Below, piece by piece: positions 56,201 through 64,000 of a DNA stretch of 64,000 nucleotides (positions are counted from its first letter, which is position 1; each line of letters starts with the position of its first letter). A program made the translations under genes and the position numbers. Source of the DNA: Caulochytrium protostelioides (taxonomy: Eukaryota > Chytridiomycota > Caulochytriomycetes > Caulochytriales > Caulochytriaceae). The notes beneath the pieces were generated by a model. It did no database searches and was not told the DNA's origin. It saw nothing but the letters and a program-made list of their open reading frames with translations. The stretch lies in assembly GCA_003615045.1 (NCBI GenBank), contig ML014118.1:186001-250000 (forward strand). The letters are read 5' to 3'.

Positions 56201-56837
56201 CGCACCGCGCCGCATGGCCCGCTCCGAAGGCGGCAGCGTCCGCCGGTCCTCCCGCCGCTCGCACCGCCATAGCCGCGCCAAGGACGGCAGCGACGTCGCC
56301 ACCGCCACGCTGGCTAGCGGCGCTGTCGCCTCGTCGCGCCATGGGGCCTCCTCAACCGCCGCGTCGACCGCGACCGAAGAGACGGCGCTCGGGGGCGAGG
56401 ACGGCGGCGCGGCGGCCACCGCGGCCTCATCGACCCTCGCGGGCCACAGCATGCGCCGTCGACGGCACGGCGGCCCCGACGTCGCCGCCACGCGCCCGCG
56501 CCGCGTCTCCTCGGCCGCCCTCCCGCCGCTCACGGCGCTTCCGGCCACCGCCCCCGACGCCGGCCCGAAAGCGCCCGAGCGAGCCCTGTCGCCGGCGGCC
56601 CTGCCGACGTCTGTCCTGACGGCGCCAGCCGTGACCTCCGCGACGCTCGCGCCGCCATCGCCGCTATCGTCAGCGCATCCGAAGTCCGGCGGCGGCGGCG
56701 GCGGCGTGAGCGCCACTCCGGCCGCCTCTGCGGCGGCCGCGCCGCGCTCGCCCGCGCCTGTCCCGGCCCTCGGCGCCCACCATCCCCACGCGCATCTCCT
56801 TGGCACGCCGCTGCCTGAAGCGGCCGCACAGGGTTAA
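53292..56837 (+). CDS. MDM34: ERMES complex subunit Mdm34, greatly extended
   Basis: Mdm34 is the mitochondrial outer-membrane SMP-domain subunit of ERMES, which tethers ER to mitochondria and moves phospholipids. The product has 1,181 residues. The SMP domain is at about 1-200: MSFRVNWPQFSDEF at the very start (the family's SFxFNWP..F signature), DIAVTELDMGSQPPDLEILE, FKLTYVGDAFLVLQTKVQAN, LRISHLKLRGIIVLVVE, and IPPIRRFLQETIEEQLR. The remaining 950 or so residues are Ser/Pro/Ala/His-rich, with an Ala run at about 707-722, a basic patch KRRKSGTRQIRRLRL near 819 and His-rich runs near 920-940. Yeast Mdm34 is 459 residues, so the tail is unusual. The start is fixed by the conserved first residues. 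It converges with SPA2, 129 bp between stops. Confidence 0.93.
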   Translation: MSFRVNWPQFSDEFLAEARARLTAALNKNQLSSKIAGDIAVTELDMGSQPPDLEILEIGELGDGLFRGIFKLTYVGDAFLVLQTKVQANPLGHCRRMPGLLGRHNPATFASKPLQVPMKLRISHLKLRGIIVLVVEKDKGVTLVFKNDPLETVTINSTFDDIPPIRRFLQETIEEQLRCLFHTDIPQMIHALSKIHQQQRQSASAGGPGGVATGIGGVHRTSSPAGMGAAYAHATSPFDEYDACDLHHLHGVDHPGDGLHGPPPPPPIGPTKWRGNDFPDDLSDTDDDRRSWLGRGQGLTAHLGPLRDAARQAAEGLSALAFDFHPRAAATSSGPPTPRAPRSAGAGGPRRRSSTTSRLSASTAATSASATPSPSSARPPLSLASPSARSPRHPGGLITRSAYAQWVPAKATRSQHAYDGHEPSAGAFLSRPNTPDPQRTAVLPHLDASPGRHGALAAAASGHPRLDTVHGAAGMVLRSPSPSADWLSPTQQASLAMGVAKPTRARSLNNLQTAATAAPASASASASHSAGDGWSFRAPLSDDALSPRHEANESPAASPHHRAHSHGQQLPYAPGGSPSTDRSPGRYPIARPSSYSTFRRSTMTHHRHHDASHSPSTPFKATQPQAFVVSHVENHVAAHLANLLTANHHISPSPLFLSHRAFRSSPLMGHHPLPGTWGPGTAATLSPSLQPLVPSFVVRGDLRHASAAAAAAAAAAAAAAAPMDDHHYHHHSPALSATATTPLMMHSTALMSPSGPHPSAAAAAASSFFAAAGHHEGGAAAAASHDGGAAAAAGGPGGSHPALSNASSYSSSPALPPGAPLKRRKSGTRQIRRLRLPQGVHVPVTISTPNLHGLHTAPALSTGSLSYHGMGGSSSGHGGGGGSASASVSAASLLRHDPAAGTTRHAASHHGGDVSSEADRAHRHRHRHHHGHGHHGHRVSTSGRPASVVDSQADPDDVTLASSGSPPDRDAPRRMARSEGGSVRRSSRRSHRHSRAKDGSDVATATLASGAVASSRHGASSTAASTATEETALGGEDGGAAATAASSTLAGHSMRRRRHGGPDVAATRPRRVSSAALPPLTALPATAPDAGPKAPERALSPAALPTSVLTAPAVTSATLAPPSPLSSAHPKSGGGGGGVSATPAASAAAAPRSPAPVPALGAHHPHAHLLGTPLPEAAAQG

Positions 56838-56966
56838 GCCCCCCCTCAATATCGATGTCGATCAGGTCGACTGTGTGTATGATATAAGCAAGCTCCTTCG
56901 GCGTCCTTCGGCGATCCTTGTCGGTCCATCAGCCATCGCCTGACGCGAGCCATCACGTCACGTCGA
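56838..56966. other. Convergent 3' region, MDM34 / SPA2
   Basis: 129 bp with an AT-rich patch (56876-56889, GTATGATATAAGC) and a duplicated CTTCGGCG word. Likely 3'-end signals only. Confidence 0.45.
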
Positions 56967-59900
56967 CTACGAGATGAGACGGATCAGCTCCTTGACGTAC
57001 TTGGCGATGGCATACGAGCACGTGGCCAAGCGCTGCTTGTAGGCCTTGTTCTCGGGCTCGCGCAGCGTCGCCTCCGCAATCTCGCGCAGCGTGGCGTTCG
57101 CGTCGGCGAGGTCCTGCAGCACGGCCTCGCCGCGCGCGCGGAACGGCTGCATCGCAAAGCGGTCTCGCGTATACCCGACGAGCCGCACCACGATCGCCGA
57201 GATGCCTTCTATCACGTCCGTGAGCTCGTCGTCGAGCGTCGGGCGCCGCATCACCGCGAGCAGGCTCTGGATCGCGACGACGATCTGGTCCGTCTCGCCC
57301 TCCAGGAAGACCTTGAGCTCGTCGAGCAGCGCCTGCGGGTTGTCGCGGTCGGGGTCGCCGGGGCCCAGCAGCTCCGGCGAGGCGCGGCCGTCCGACCCGG
57401 GCGCGTACCCGTCGTACCCGTCGCGCGGCGACGCACGGTGCCTCCGCTCGTCGTCCTCGTCCTCGTGCTCGTCGTCCTCGTGCTCGTCGTCCTCGTCGTC
57501 GTGCATCGCATACCCGTCGTGCGCGAGGTGGCGGTCGTCGTGTGGGCCCGGCAGCGGCGCATGTGCAAGCGGCGCCGGCTGCGCCGAGGCCACGGCCGAT
57601 GCGAGCGCCGAGCTCGGGGCGTCGTGGTAGAGGTCCGCGGACTGGTCGCCCCGCGAGTGTGAGGACATCAGCGGCGACCGCACTGCGCTGGCCGCCGCAT
57701 CGGGCCCGGCGCCGCTCCCGGCGCGGGGGCCACCACTCAGCGGCTTCGACGGGGTGGCCAGGTGGGCGTGGAGGGCGCCGCCGTCGCCGCCGCTCGACAA
57801 CGACGACGCGTGTGTGGGCGCGCTGCCAATGATGCCGCCGCTGCTCGCGCCGTCGCCGCCGCTGCGCGGCGACATGCGCTGCATCTCGCTATCGCGAATG
57901 CGCTGCATCATTTCCAGAATCGTCTCGGCGAGGTCAATGACCGCTGACGGCAAGCGGCTCGTCGGCAGCCCCGTCTGCGGGTCCGTGGCGAGGGCGCCCG
58001 TCGCATGGCGTTTCGCTTCTTCCATCGTGACATTCAGCGCTTCCGAGATGTGGTCTTTGGCCATCTGCAAGTGGTCGAGCTGGTCGGGCGACAGGTGCGT
58101 CGCATCCTCCTCGTGGCGCTCCATGTCTTCAGTCAAGTCACGGACGGCGAGGACCATGCCCTTCATGGCGTGCAGCACGGCCGAGCCACTGCCGGCGCCC
58201 GAGCCCGCCGACAGCGGCGGCGGCGTGCCGGCGCCGCCCACCGCATAGACAGCGTCCGACGCCAGCAGCGCCGCTTGAGCATGCCGGTACGCCGCCACAT
58301 GCTCCGGCCACACGAGCGGATCGCGGCCGTCGGTGGGGGGCGACTCAAAGAAGGCCAGCTGCGCATTGATGTGAGCGAGCAGCCCCTGCGTCGCCGCGTC
58401 CAGCTGCAGTCCGGCCGAAGCCGGCGGCGCCGGCAGCGGCGGCTGCAAACTCGGCAGGCCCTCGCCGGCACGGTGGCCGCCGGTCGCCAGCTCGCTGCCG
58501 CGGGTGGCGTGGCCGACGTCGCTCGTGCCATTCGGCGGCGGGACGGGCGGCCTCCCCCCGTCGGAAGCCTGCGAGGTCGCTGACCGTGCTGCTGGCGCGT
58601 CGCGCGACGAGGCCGCGGGGTCATGGAACGTAGTGGCCGCAGCGGCCGCAGCGGCGGCCGCCGTGGCGGCAGCAGCGGTGGCGAGCGGGATGGGCGGCGT
58701 GTAGCCCGTGGCCACGTTCGGCGAGGGCGAGCGCGCCGAGTGCGCCGAGAGGTTGCCCGTCGACATCGCCGGCGGCGGCGCCGTGCGCTGCGTCTGCTCC
58801 GGCGTCAAACCCGGCGAAGTCGCGGCTGGTGAGGCCGACGCCGACGGCGATCCGGGCAAGGGCTGCGACGGTACGACGTGCTGGGTGTGCTGCTGGCGCT
58901 GAGCCTGCTGGTCGGCCTGCTTCTGCAGCTGCTGCAGCTGCTGCTGTTGCTGCTGCAACTGTTGGATCTGCGCCGCATGGCGCTGTGACTGGGTGCGCGC
59001 CTCGTCGGCCTGCGCCTGAGCCTTGGCGGCGGCCCGTTGAGCCTCGGCGGCTTGCGCCTGCGCCGCGGCGAGCGCGGCGGCGTGCTGCTGCGCCTGGGCC
59101 TGGGCCTGCGCCTGGGCTTGGGCCGCCGTCTCGGCCGCGGCCTTGGTCTTGGCCTCGGCGGTCTGCACCGCCGCCGTCAGCTGCGCCTGCCGCGCGTCCG
59201 CCGCCTCGAGCCGCTGCGTCCACTCGGCCCGCTCGGCGGCATGCGTCGTCTCGGCCGCCGCGAGCCGCGCCTCGGCCTCGCGCAGCGCCGTGCGGGCGCC
59301 GTCGACGTCAGCAATCAGGCGCTCGTTCGCTTCCTGCAACAGCCGCACTTCCTCCAGCAGCCCGCCGGCTTCGGTGCGGATCTCATCGGCGATCGCGGCT
59401 TGTGTGTCGTAGTCCTCCTGGAGCCCCGCGTAGTCGGTGCGCAGCTGCGCGAGCTGGGCGTCGGCGGTCTGCGCGGCGGTCTCGGCTTCCGCGAGCCGCG
59501 CCTCGGCGGCCGCCTGCGCGTCGCGCGCCTGCTGCGCCGACTGCTCCGCCTGCTGGCACGCGCCGCGGAGCGCCTGCGTCTCGCGCTCCAGCGTTGCGAG
59601 GCGCGCCTGCGCCTGCACCAGCGACGCCGGTTCGCCTGCCGCGCCGTCGGCGCCGCCGACGCTGCGCAACCCGCCGTTCGGGGCCGGCAGCGGCGTCGGC
59701 GACGGCCCGGCCGCCGGAGCCGGGGGCTGGGACACCGTGCCGGCGTTTAACGGCAGCGGCGCGGCAGCGGCAGCGGCAGCAGCCGACGCGGGCGTCAGCC
59801 GCGGCGAGCGTGTCGGAGGCCCGCCAGGGCCGGCACTGCCACTGCCGCTCAGACCCGCCGCATCCGTGCCTGGACTGGCCTCGTGCGGCGCGTGGCTACT

Positions 59901-60032
59901 CCGGCCGCTGTGAGCGCTGTAAATGCTGCCGCCGTACCCGCTCTGCGGTGAACGCCGCGACTGCTGTGACTCACGCTGTTGCTGTTGCTGGGACGACGAC
60001 GACGACGGTTGGGAGGTTTGTGACTGGCGTGG

Positions 60033-60095
<63 letters not shown>

Positions 60096-60827
60096 TTGCT
60101 GTTGCTGCTGGTTCGCGACATGGAGCGTGGACATGGGCGGCTGCGGCGAGTAGTTCGAGGGGGCACGGCCATGCTCAGATTGGGGTGATGGACTCGCGCC
60201 ACGCACGTTGCGATTGGGGCTCGTGGTATATCGCTGTTGCTGCTGCTGGGGCAGTTGTTGCTGCTGCTGCTGCTGCGGAGCAGCCGTCGATGGCGGTTGC
60301 GAGGAGTCACGCTGCTGGAGCGGCGGCTGGCCATGCGACGACGGCGGCCCTGCTTGGTAGCCGTTCGCCACCGCCGCGGCGGCGGCGTTGGAACCAAACC
60401 GACGCCGCTCGTACTCCTTGACGATGACCGGGAAGCGGCGTCCGATCTCGGTGTAGACGTCCTCGGCGAGGTCCTGGAAGCGGGCGGGGGGTAGCGTGGC
60501 GAGCTTCTGACGGGCCTGATTGCGCCGCGGGTCGAACTCGGCGCGCACGGGCAGGAAGGGGTACTCACGGTCGTGGTAGAGGCGGCGATCGAGCTCATCG
60601 TAGACGTTGGTCGCGAGCTCCTCGAAGGGCTGGTGCGAGAGCCGCGTGAGCTTCTCGCGCGCCGTAGAGATGCGGGCGTTGACGGGCCGCGCACGGCGGC
60701 GCTGCAGGTCCTCGGCCTCCGCGTCGGCCGACGGCGCGTTCGGGTGGACGTAGTGGCGCATCGCCTCATACTGGCCAAAGAACAGCCGCATCGTCTGCGG
60801 CGACGGCGCGCGGACCGGATCGTCCAT
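56967..60827 (-). CDS. SPA2: Polarity scaffold of the Spa2/GIT family
   Basis: Spa2-type proteins scaffold the polarisome (formin, Bud6, MAP kinases) at sites of polarised growth. The product has 1,286 residues. Two Spa2-homology (SHD/GIT) repeats lie at the N terminus: ARISTAREKLTRLSHQPFEE (51-70) into VYDELDRR, and ARQKLATLPPARFQDLAEDV (105-124) into YTEIGRR. A Gln/Ser-rich region includes a run of 26 Gln at about 239-264. A long Ala/Glu/Gln-rich coiled coil spans about 420-680. The C-terminal conserved domain (about 1160-1286) ends with CSYAIAKYVKELIRLIS, as in fungal Spa2 proteins. An Asp/Glu/His-rich acidic block sits near 1120. The start at 60827 is chosen because it precedes the first conserved helix; the frame extends 24 codons further to 60899 without similarity. 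Confidence 0.9.
60033..60110 (-). repeat. Poly-glutamine CAG/CAA tract inside SPA2
   Basis: Twenty-six consecutive Gln codons, mostly CAG with CAA at both ends, in the disordered region after the SHD repeats. Shorter Gln runs flank it, for example near 60235-60275. Confidence 0.92.
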
Positions 60828-63800
60828 CGTTCCCAGGCCTCTGCGGCGCGGCGCGGGAGGAAGGGAGCGGGGCGGTGATCCTAGCCGCAGGCACCTCACA
60901 GGCCGTCAGGGCGGCGGCCGCCGTCGTTCGAGCGGCGCTGGACGGCGTCTCCCAGGATCGAGAGGACCCGCCAGTCGGAAGCGACGCGCACAGTCGAGCC
61001 CGCCGCGCCGTGATCTGGACGGCGCGATACCAATATCACCAATCCGGGAAGCGCGTCCGGCCGAGCGCGGCGTCAGGGCAGCACGGCGCCAAGTCGGGTG
61101 GGTCGGGAGAAGCTTCCGAGAGACCGAACGAGACCAGAACCAGAACCCGAACCCGAACCAGAAAGCACAGCTGAGCAAGAAACGACCGAGGAAGCGGTAT
61201 GCGGGTTGGCCAGGAGCCGGCGCGTCGGGGACACGCGTCGGGGATGCCTCGCCCGTCGTCACGCGACCGCCGCGTGCTCGCCCGAGGCCGAGCGATACGC
61301 GGCCTCGATGGCGGCTTTCACTACAAGCGCATGCGGAGGCCGGTGCCACGAGTCAAGGTCGCGCCCCCGTCGTGCAGCGGCCGCGTCGCCGCGCTCGAGG
61401 GATCGGCAGCGGTACGGTCGGACGGCGGTCGCGCTCGTCGGATGGACACGCCTGGATGGGCGCGGCGCGGCGCGCGTGGCGCAGCGGCGGCCGGAACGGT
61501 GGCGGCGCGGGCGGCGAGGGCTGGCGGCGGCCGGCGCGTCCCGACCGTCGTTCACTCGTCGGAGGCGCGTGATGCCAGGCAACGGTGGTGGTGGTCGCCG
61601 AGGAAGGCACCGCGACCGCTTTGGGCACAACGCTCCGACGGAGATCGCTGCCTGCCGTATGCCGTGGAGGCGACGCGCTACGGTCACGGAGGCGCGGTCA
61701 CGGCCGATGGAGCGGTTGACGCCGATCAGCGTGATAGCACGACCGCCAGCATCAATGCGGTTCGGTCGCGCGTCTGACACGATGGTGCGCGGTATGTCGA
61801 GGACGACCCCATCCCCAGGTCAGCTCTGCTCATCCCGGCTGATGCCGGATGCTCGGCATGCCGATCGCTGTGACGGGTGACAATGACTCCCGGCGCTGTG
61901 GCGTCTCGATGCGATGGGTCAGCCTCCCGATCGATGGCTTTTCCGGCATTTTTTGCCGCGTGGTTTTACATGATATTTTTGAGATGGTCCTCAGGCTAAC
62001 GCATCCGCTCGGATGCCATGGTGGTGGTGATTCGTTGATTCGTCGGTTCGCCTATTCTTAGCGATTTCTGGACAACGGCGCTGCGTCGGTCTGCCCAACC
62101 GAATCTAACTCATTTTCAATAAGGCCATCATCAGCGGCGCGTTGTTGTGCGATCCCACGAGAAAACACTGGGAACGTGGCGCATGGCTGCCGATCTGCGG
62201 CGCATGAGCGCGCCACCGCTCACTCAAGATTCAGAAGCAACCCGCGAAAAGCAGAATCATGCTGGGGACAGCAGCGCGTGTGTTCTCGCCAGCACAGGCA
62301 GCTGCCGAGTCCTGGTGAGGAGCGAGGATCCGCCGCGTGATGCGGCGTGCCGCATCCGACAGCACAGTCTGGGGGGTTCCGCCATGACGCACGTGCGTTG
62401 CAAGCCTTTGACACGCGTGTTGTCCCCTGCGACGTTCCTGCATTGGGCCACGCGGGTAAGGCGGGCTGCGCTCTCGACCCATGAAGGTCCCACACGGCGT
62501 CTGGTGCGCGATGTTGGACCGTGGGCATCGGGGAGCCTTGGGGGGGCGCTCCTCGAGCGCATGGCCATGCGCGCTCTGTTTCGCACGATCGCTCAAACAG
62601 GCGGCGGCGGCGGCCACGGCGATGGAAGCGAGCGGAACCAGCTCGGTGTGCTGCATCGGCACGACGGGCGGAACCCACGATGAAGCCCGCCGAGCGGGCG
62701 TCGATGGCTTCGATGCACATCGACGTGGACCGCGTGTGGGCGTCGTCATAGGACGGCACCGAGACGGCGTTGAAGCGCCCATCACAGAGCGGCGTTTTGC
62801 CGAGCCCGGAACGTGGATCGTCATGAGACATGGTCATGCTGCGGTGGGCAGTTTCATGCGCATGCGGGATGTTTGCGCCGTAATGAAGCCGGATCTTGCC
62901 AGTAGGTCCAACAGCCGAGGGGGCTACTCTTATTGGCCAGGCTCATCGACCGTACCCGAGGCTGCCGAGGGTCCATCATCGCCCATTCCCTGCTGATCCT
63001 TCAGCTTCCAGCAGTCCTTGTAAGTAATCCTTCATACCGTACAGGGTCATGCCTTCTTCCGCCACGCATCCGCCACGCGTCGACCGAGCTCCGGATGTTT
63101 CATGCCCTTCGTCCGCTCCGATGAGCCCGCTGCACCTGTCTCAGCACGGATGCTGCCCTGTGCGCATGTTCCATGAAGCTCCATCCGAAAAGAAATCAAT
63201 TTAAATGCCGTGACAAGCATCATCGTTCAAAAAAAAAGTTCGCTCTCTCGGTCTTGGCGGCTGCGTCGACACGCTTAGACGCGTGCTCGCGCGCAGCAGC
63301 ACCTTAAAAAATTTCAGCGGGAACGTTCGATCGTTCCCAGGGATGTCGACGATACGTGGTGTCGGCTTTCGCGCTGGTTGCGCCACATGCATGCGACCGA
63401 GCCCACGGCGGCCGACCTGACGCGACGGTCGTCGCCTTTGCAGGCGATGTTGTTCTTCGGTCTGGGCCGCGACGCGCCGCATGGGTGTGGCAGTGGCCGG
63501 CCGCGCATCCGACGACCCCTCGCCTCAGCAGATGCTGCCACGCAGGGCCGTCGTCCTCGCACGCGTCGCCGGCGCGCTGCACTTTGGCCCTTTGGCCCTT
63601 TGGCCCTTTGGCCCTTTGGCCCTTTGGCCCTTTGGCTCTTGGGCGACCTGGGCGGGCGGGCCTCGTCCTGCGCCTCTGCATCGCCGTCGGCATCGTCGTC
63701 TGCCGCCCGCGACCGCGAGGCCAAGAACCGTCCCCCGCCTCCTCCTCCGAGCCGGCGCAGGCGCCCCCGGGGCCCGGCGAGATATGCCGGCGCCGGCGAC

Positions 63801-63910
63801 CGCCACCCGGCCGACGCCCAGCGCCGCGGCGCCGGCTGCGCAGCCGCCGTGCACGCAGGCGACCGCCCGCCTCGCCTCGCGCCGCTCCGCTCGAGCCGTC
63901 GGGCCGCGCC
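60828..63910. other. 3-kb region upstream of SPA2 with no recognised gene
   Basis: The region contains the SPA2 promoter and three small repeats: hexamer-like CAGAAC/CCGAAC units at 61131-61161, an AT-richer patch at 61935-62130, and the 8-bp array at 63582-63637. Frames of up to 260 codons exist (for example 61098-61880 plus and 62220-62837 minus). They are Arg/Ser-rich, overlap one another and show no domain. Confidence 0.45.
63582..63637. repeat. 8-bp CTTTGGCC tandem array
   Basis: Seven head-to-tail units of CTTTGGCC, the last ending GGCT. The 8-bp period shifts the reading frame with each unit, which argues against the overlapping reading frames being real proteins. On the other strand the unit reads GGCCAAAG. 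Confidence 0.93.
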
Positions 63911-64000
63911 ATGCGGACGGCGCACCTCCACCGGCCCCCGCGCTCCCTCGCCGCGGCGTCGCTGGCCGGCCTTCCCGCGTCGCGGTCGACGGCGGCCGGA
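63911..64000 (+). CDS. Possible start of a plus-strand gene with a mitochondrial-type leader (cut by the edge)
   Basis: From the ATG at 63911 the frame is open to the window end (30 codons). The residues are Arg, Ala, Ser and Leu-rich with no acids (MRTAHLHRPPRSLAAAS and onward), like a mitochondrial presequence. A second open frame starts at 63784 in another phase. Base composition alone could produce this, so it is only a suggestion. Confidence 0.22.
   Translation, partial: MRTAHLHRPPRSLAAASLAGLPASRSTAAG

Noticed and set aside
1-64000. CRISPR arrays, insertion sequences, LTR elements, bacterial-style operons, biosynthetic clusters or defence systems
   Set aside because: No spaced palindromic repeats, transposase or reverse-transcriptase motifs, terminal repeats or polyketide/peptide synthase domains were seen; the genes are dispersed eukaryotic housekeeping genes.

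Overview
The window is nuclear DNA from a GC-rich, gene-dense eukaryote, most likely an early-diverging (zoosporic or chytrid-like) fungus. Mdm34 (ERMES), a Spa2-type polarisome protein and a UPF0658-type Golgi membrane protein point to fungi. A BRWD/PHIP-like bromodomain-WD40 protein, a full COP9 subunit 1, a two-domain adenylate kinase and a B-box protein with a PARP-like region are typical of basal lineages rather than yeasts. The lineage is inferred from gene content, not from a phylogeny. Almost every gene is one uninterrupted reading frame; I support a single spliceosomal intron (42246-42444). Many proteins carry long Ala, Asp, His or Gln low-complexity tracts, and long frames also appear antisense to genes because stop codons are rare at this GC content.

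Layout. 1-5132, minus: UPF2 (runs off the left edge) with SEN34 just upstream and 43 bp away. 6200-13381, plus: ATG2. 13468-15927, minus: MED20 and a HIG1-domain protein. 17525-18661, plus: UPF0658-like membrane protein. 19074-24901, minus: VPS16 and CSN1. 25667-28126, plus: DOA1/PLAA. 28261-34284, minus: bromodomain/WD40 protein. 35277-37271, plus: DBR1. 37451-42754, minus: tandem adenylate kinase and the B-box/PARP-like gene. 44128-45420, plus: ornithine carbamoyltransferase. 45499-50243, minus: a type II membrane protein of unknown family and a secreted M43 metalloprotease. 53292-56837, plus: MDM34. 56967-60827, minus: SPA2. 60828-64000: no recognisable gene except perhaps the first codons of one at the right edge.

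The genes are eukaryotic housekeeping functions. They cover RNA processing and decay (UPF2, SEN34, DBR1), membrane contact and lipid transport (ATG2, MDM34), vacuolar fusion (VPS16), ubiquitin/NEDD8 pathways (CSN1, DOA1), transcription and chromatin (MED20, BRWD-like), mitochondria (HIG1, OTC), polarity (SPA2) and secretion. Convergent pairs are separated by only about 80-410 bp and divergent pairs by about 0.8-3 kb. I see no operons, CRISPR arrays, transposons, rRNA, convincing tRNA genes or defence islands.

I did not find a clear new multi-gene system. The most novel-looking items are the PARP-like/B-box fusion with a hairpin beside its 3' splice site, the unplaced 901-residue glycoprotein-like membrane protein, the 43-bp SEN34-UPF2 spacing, the RGG extension of DBR1, and the greatly extended MDM34.
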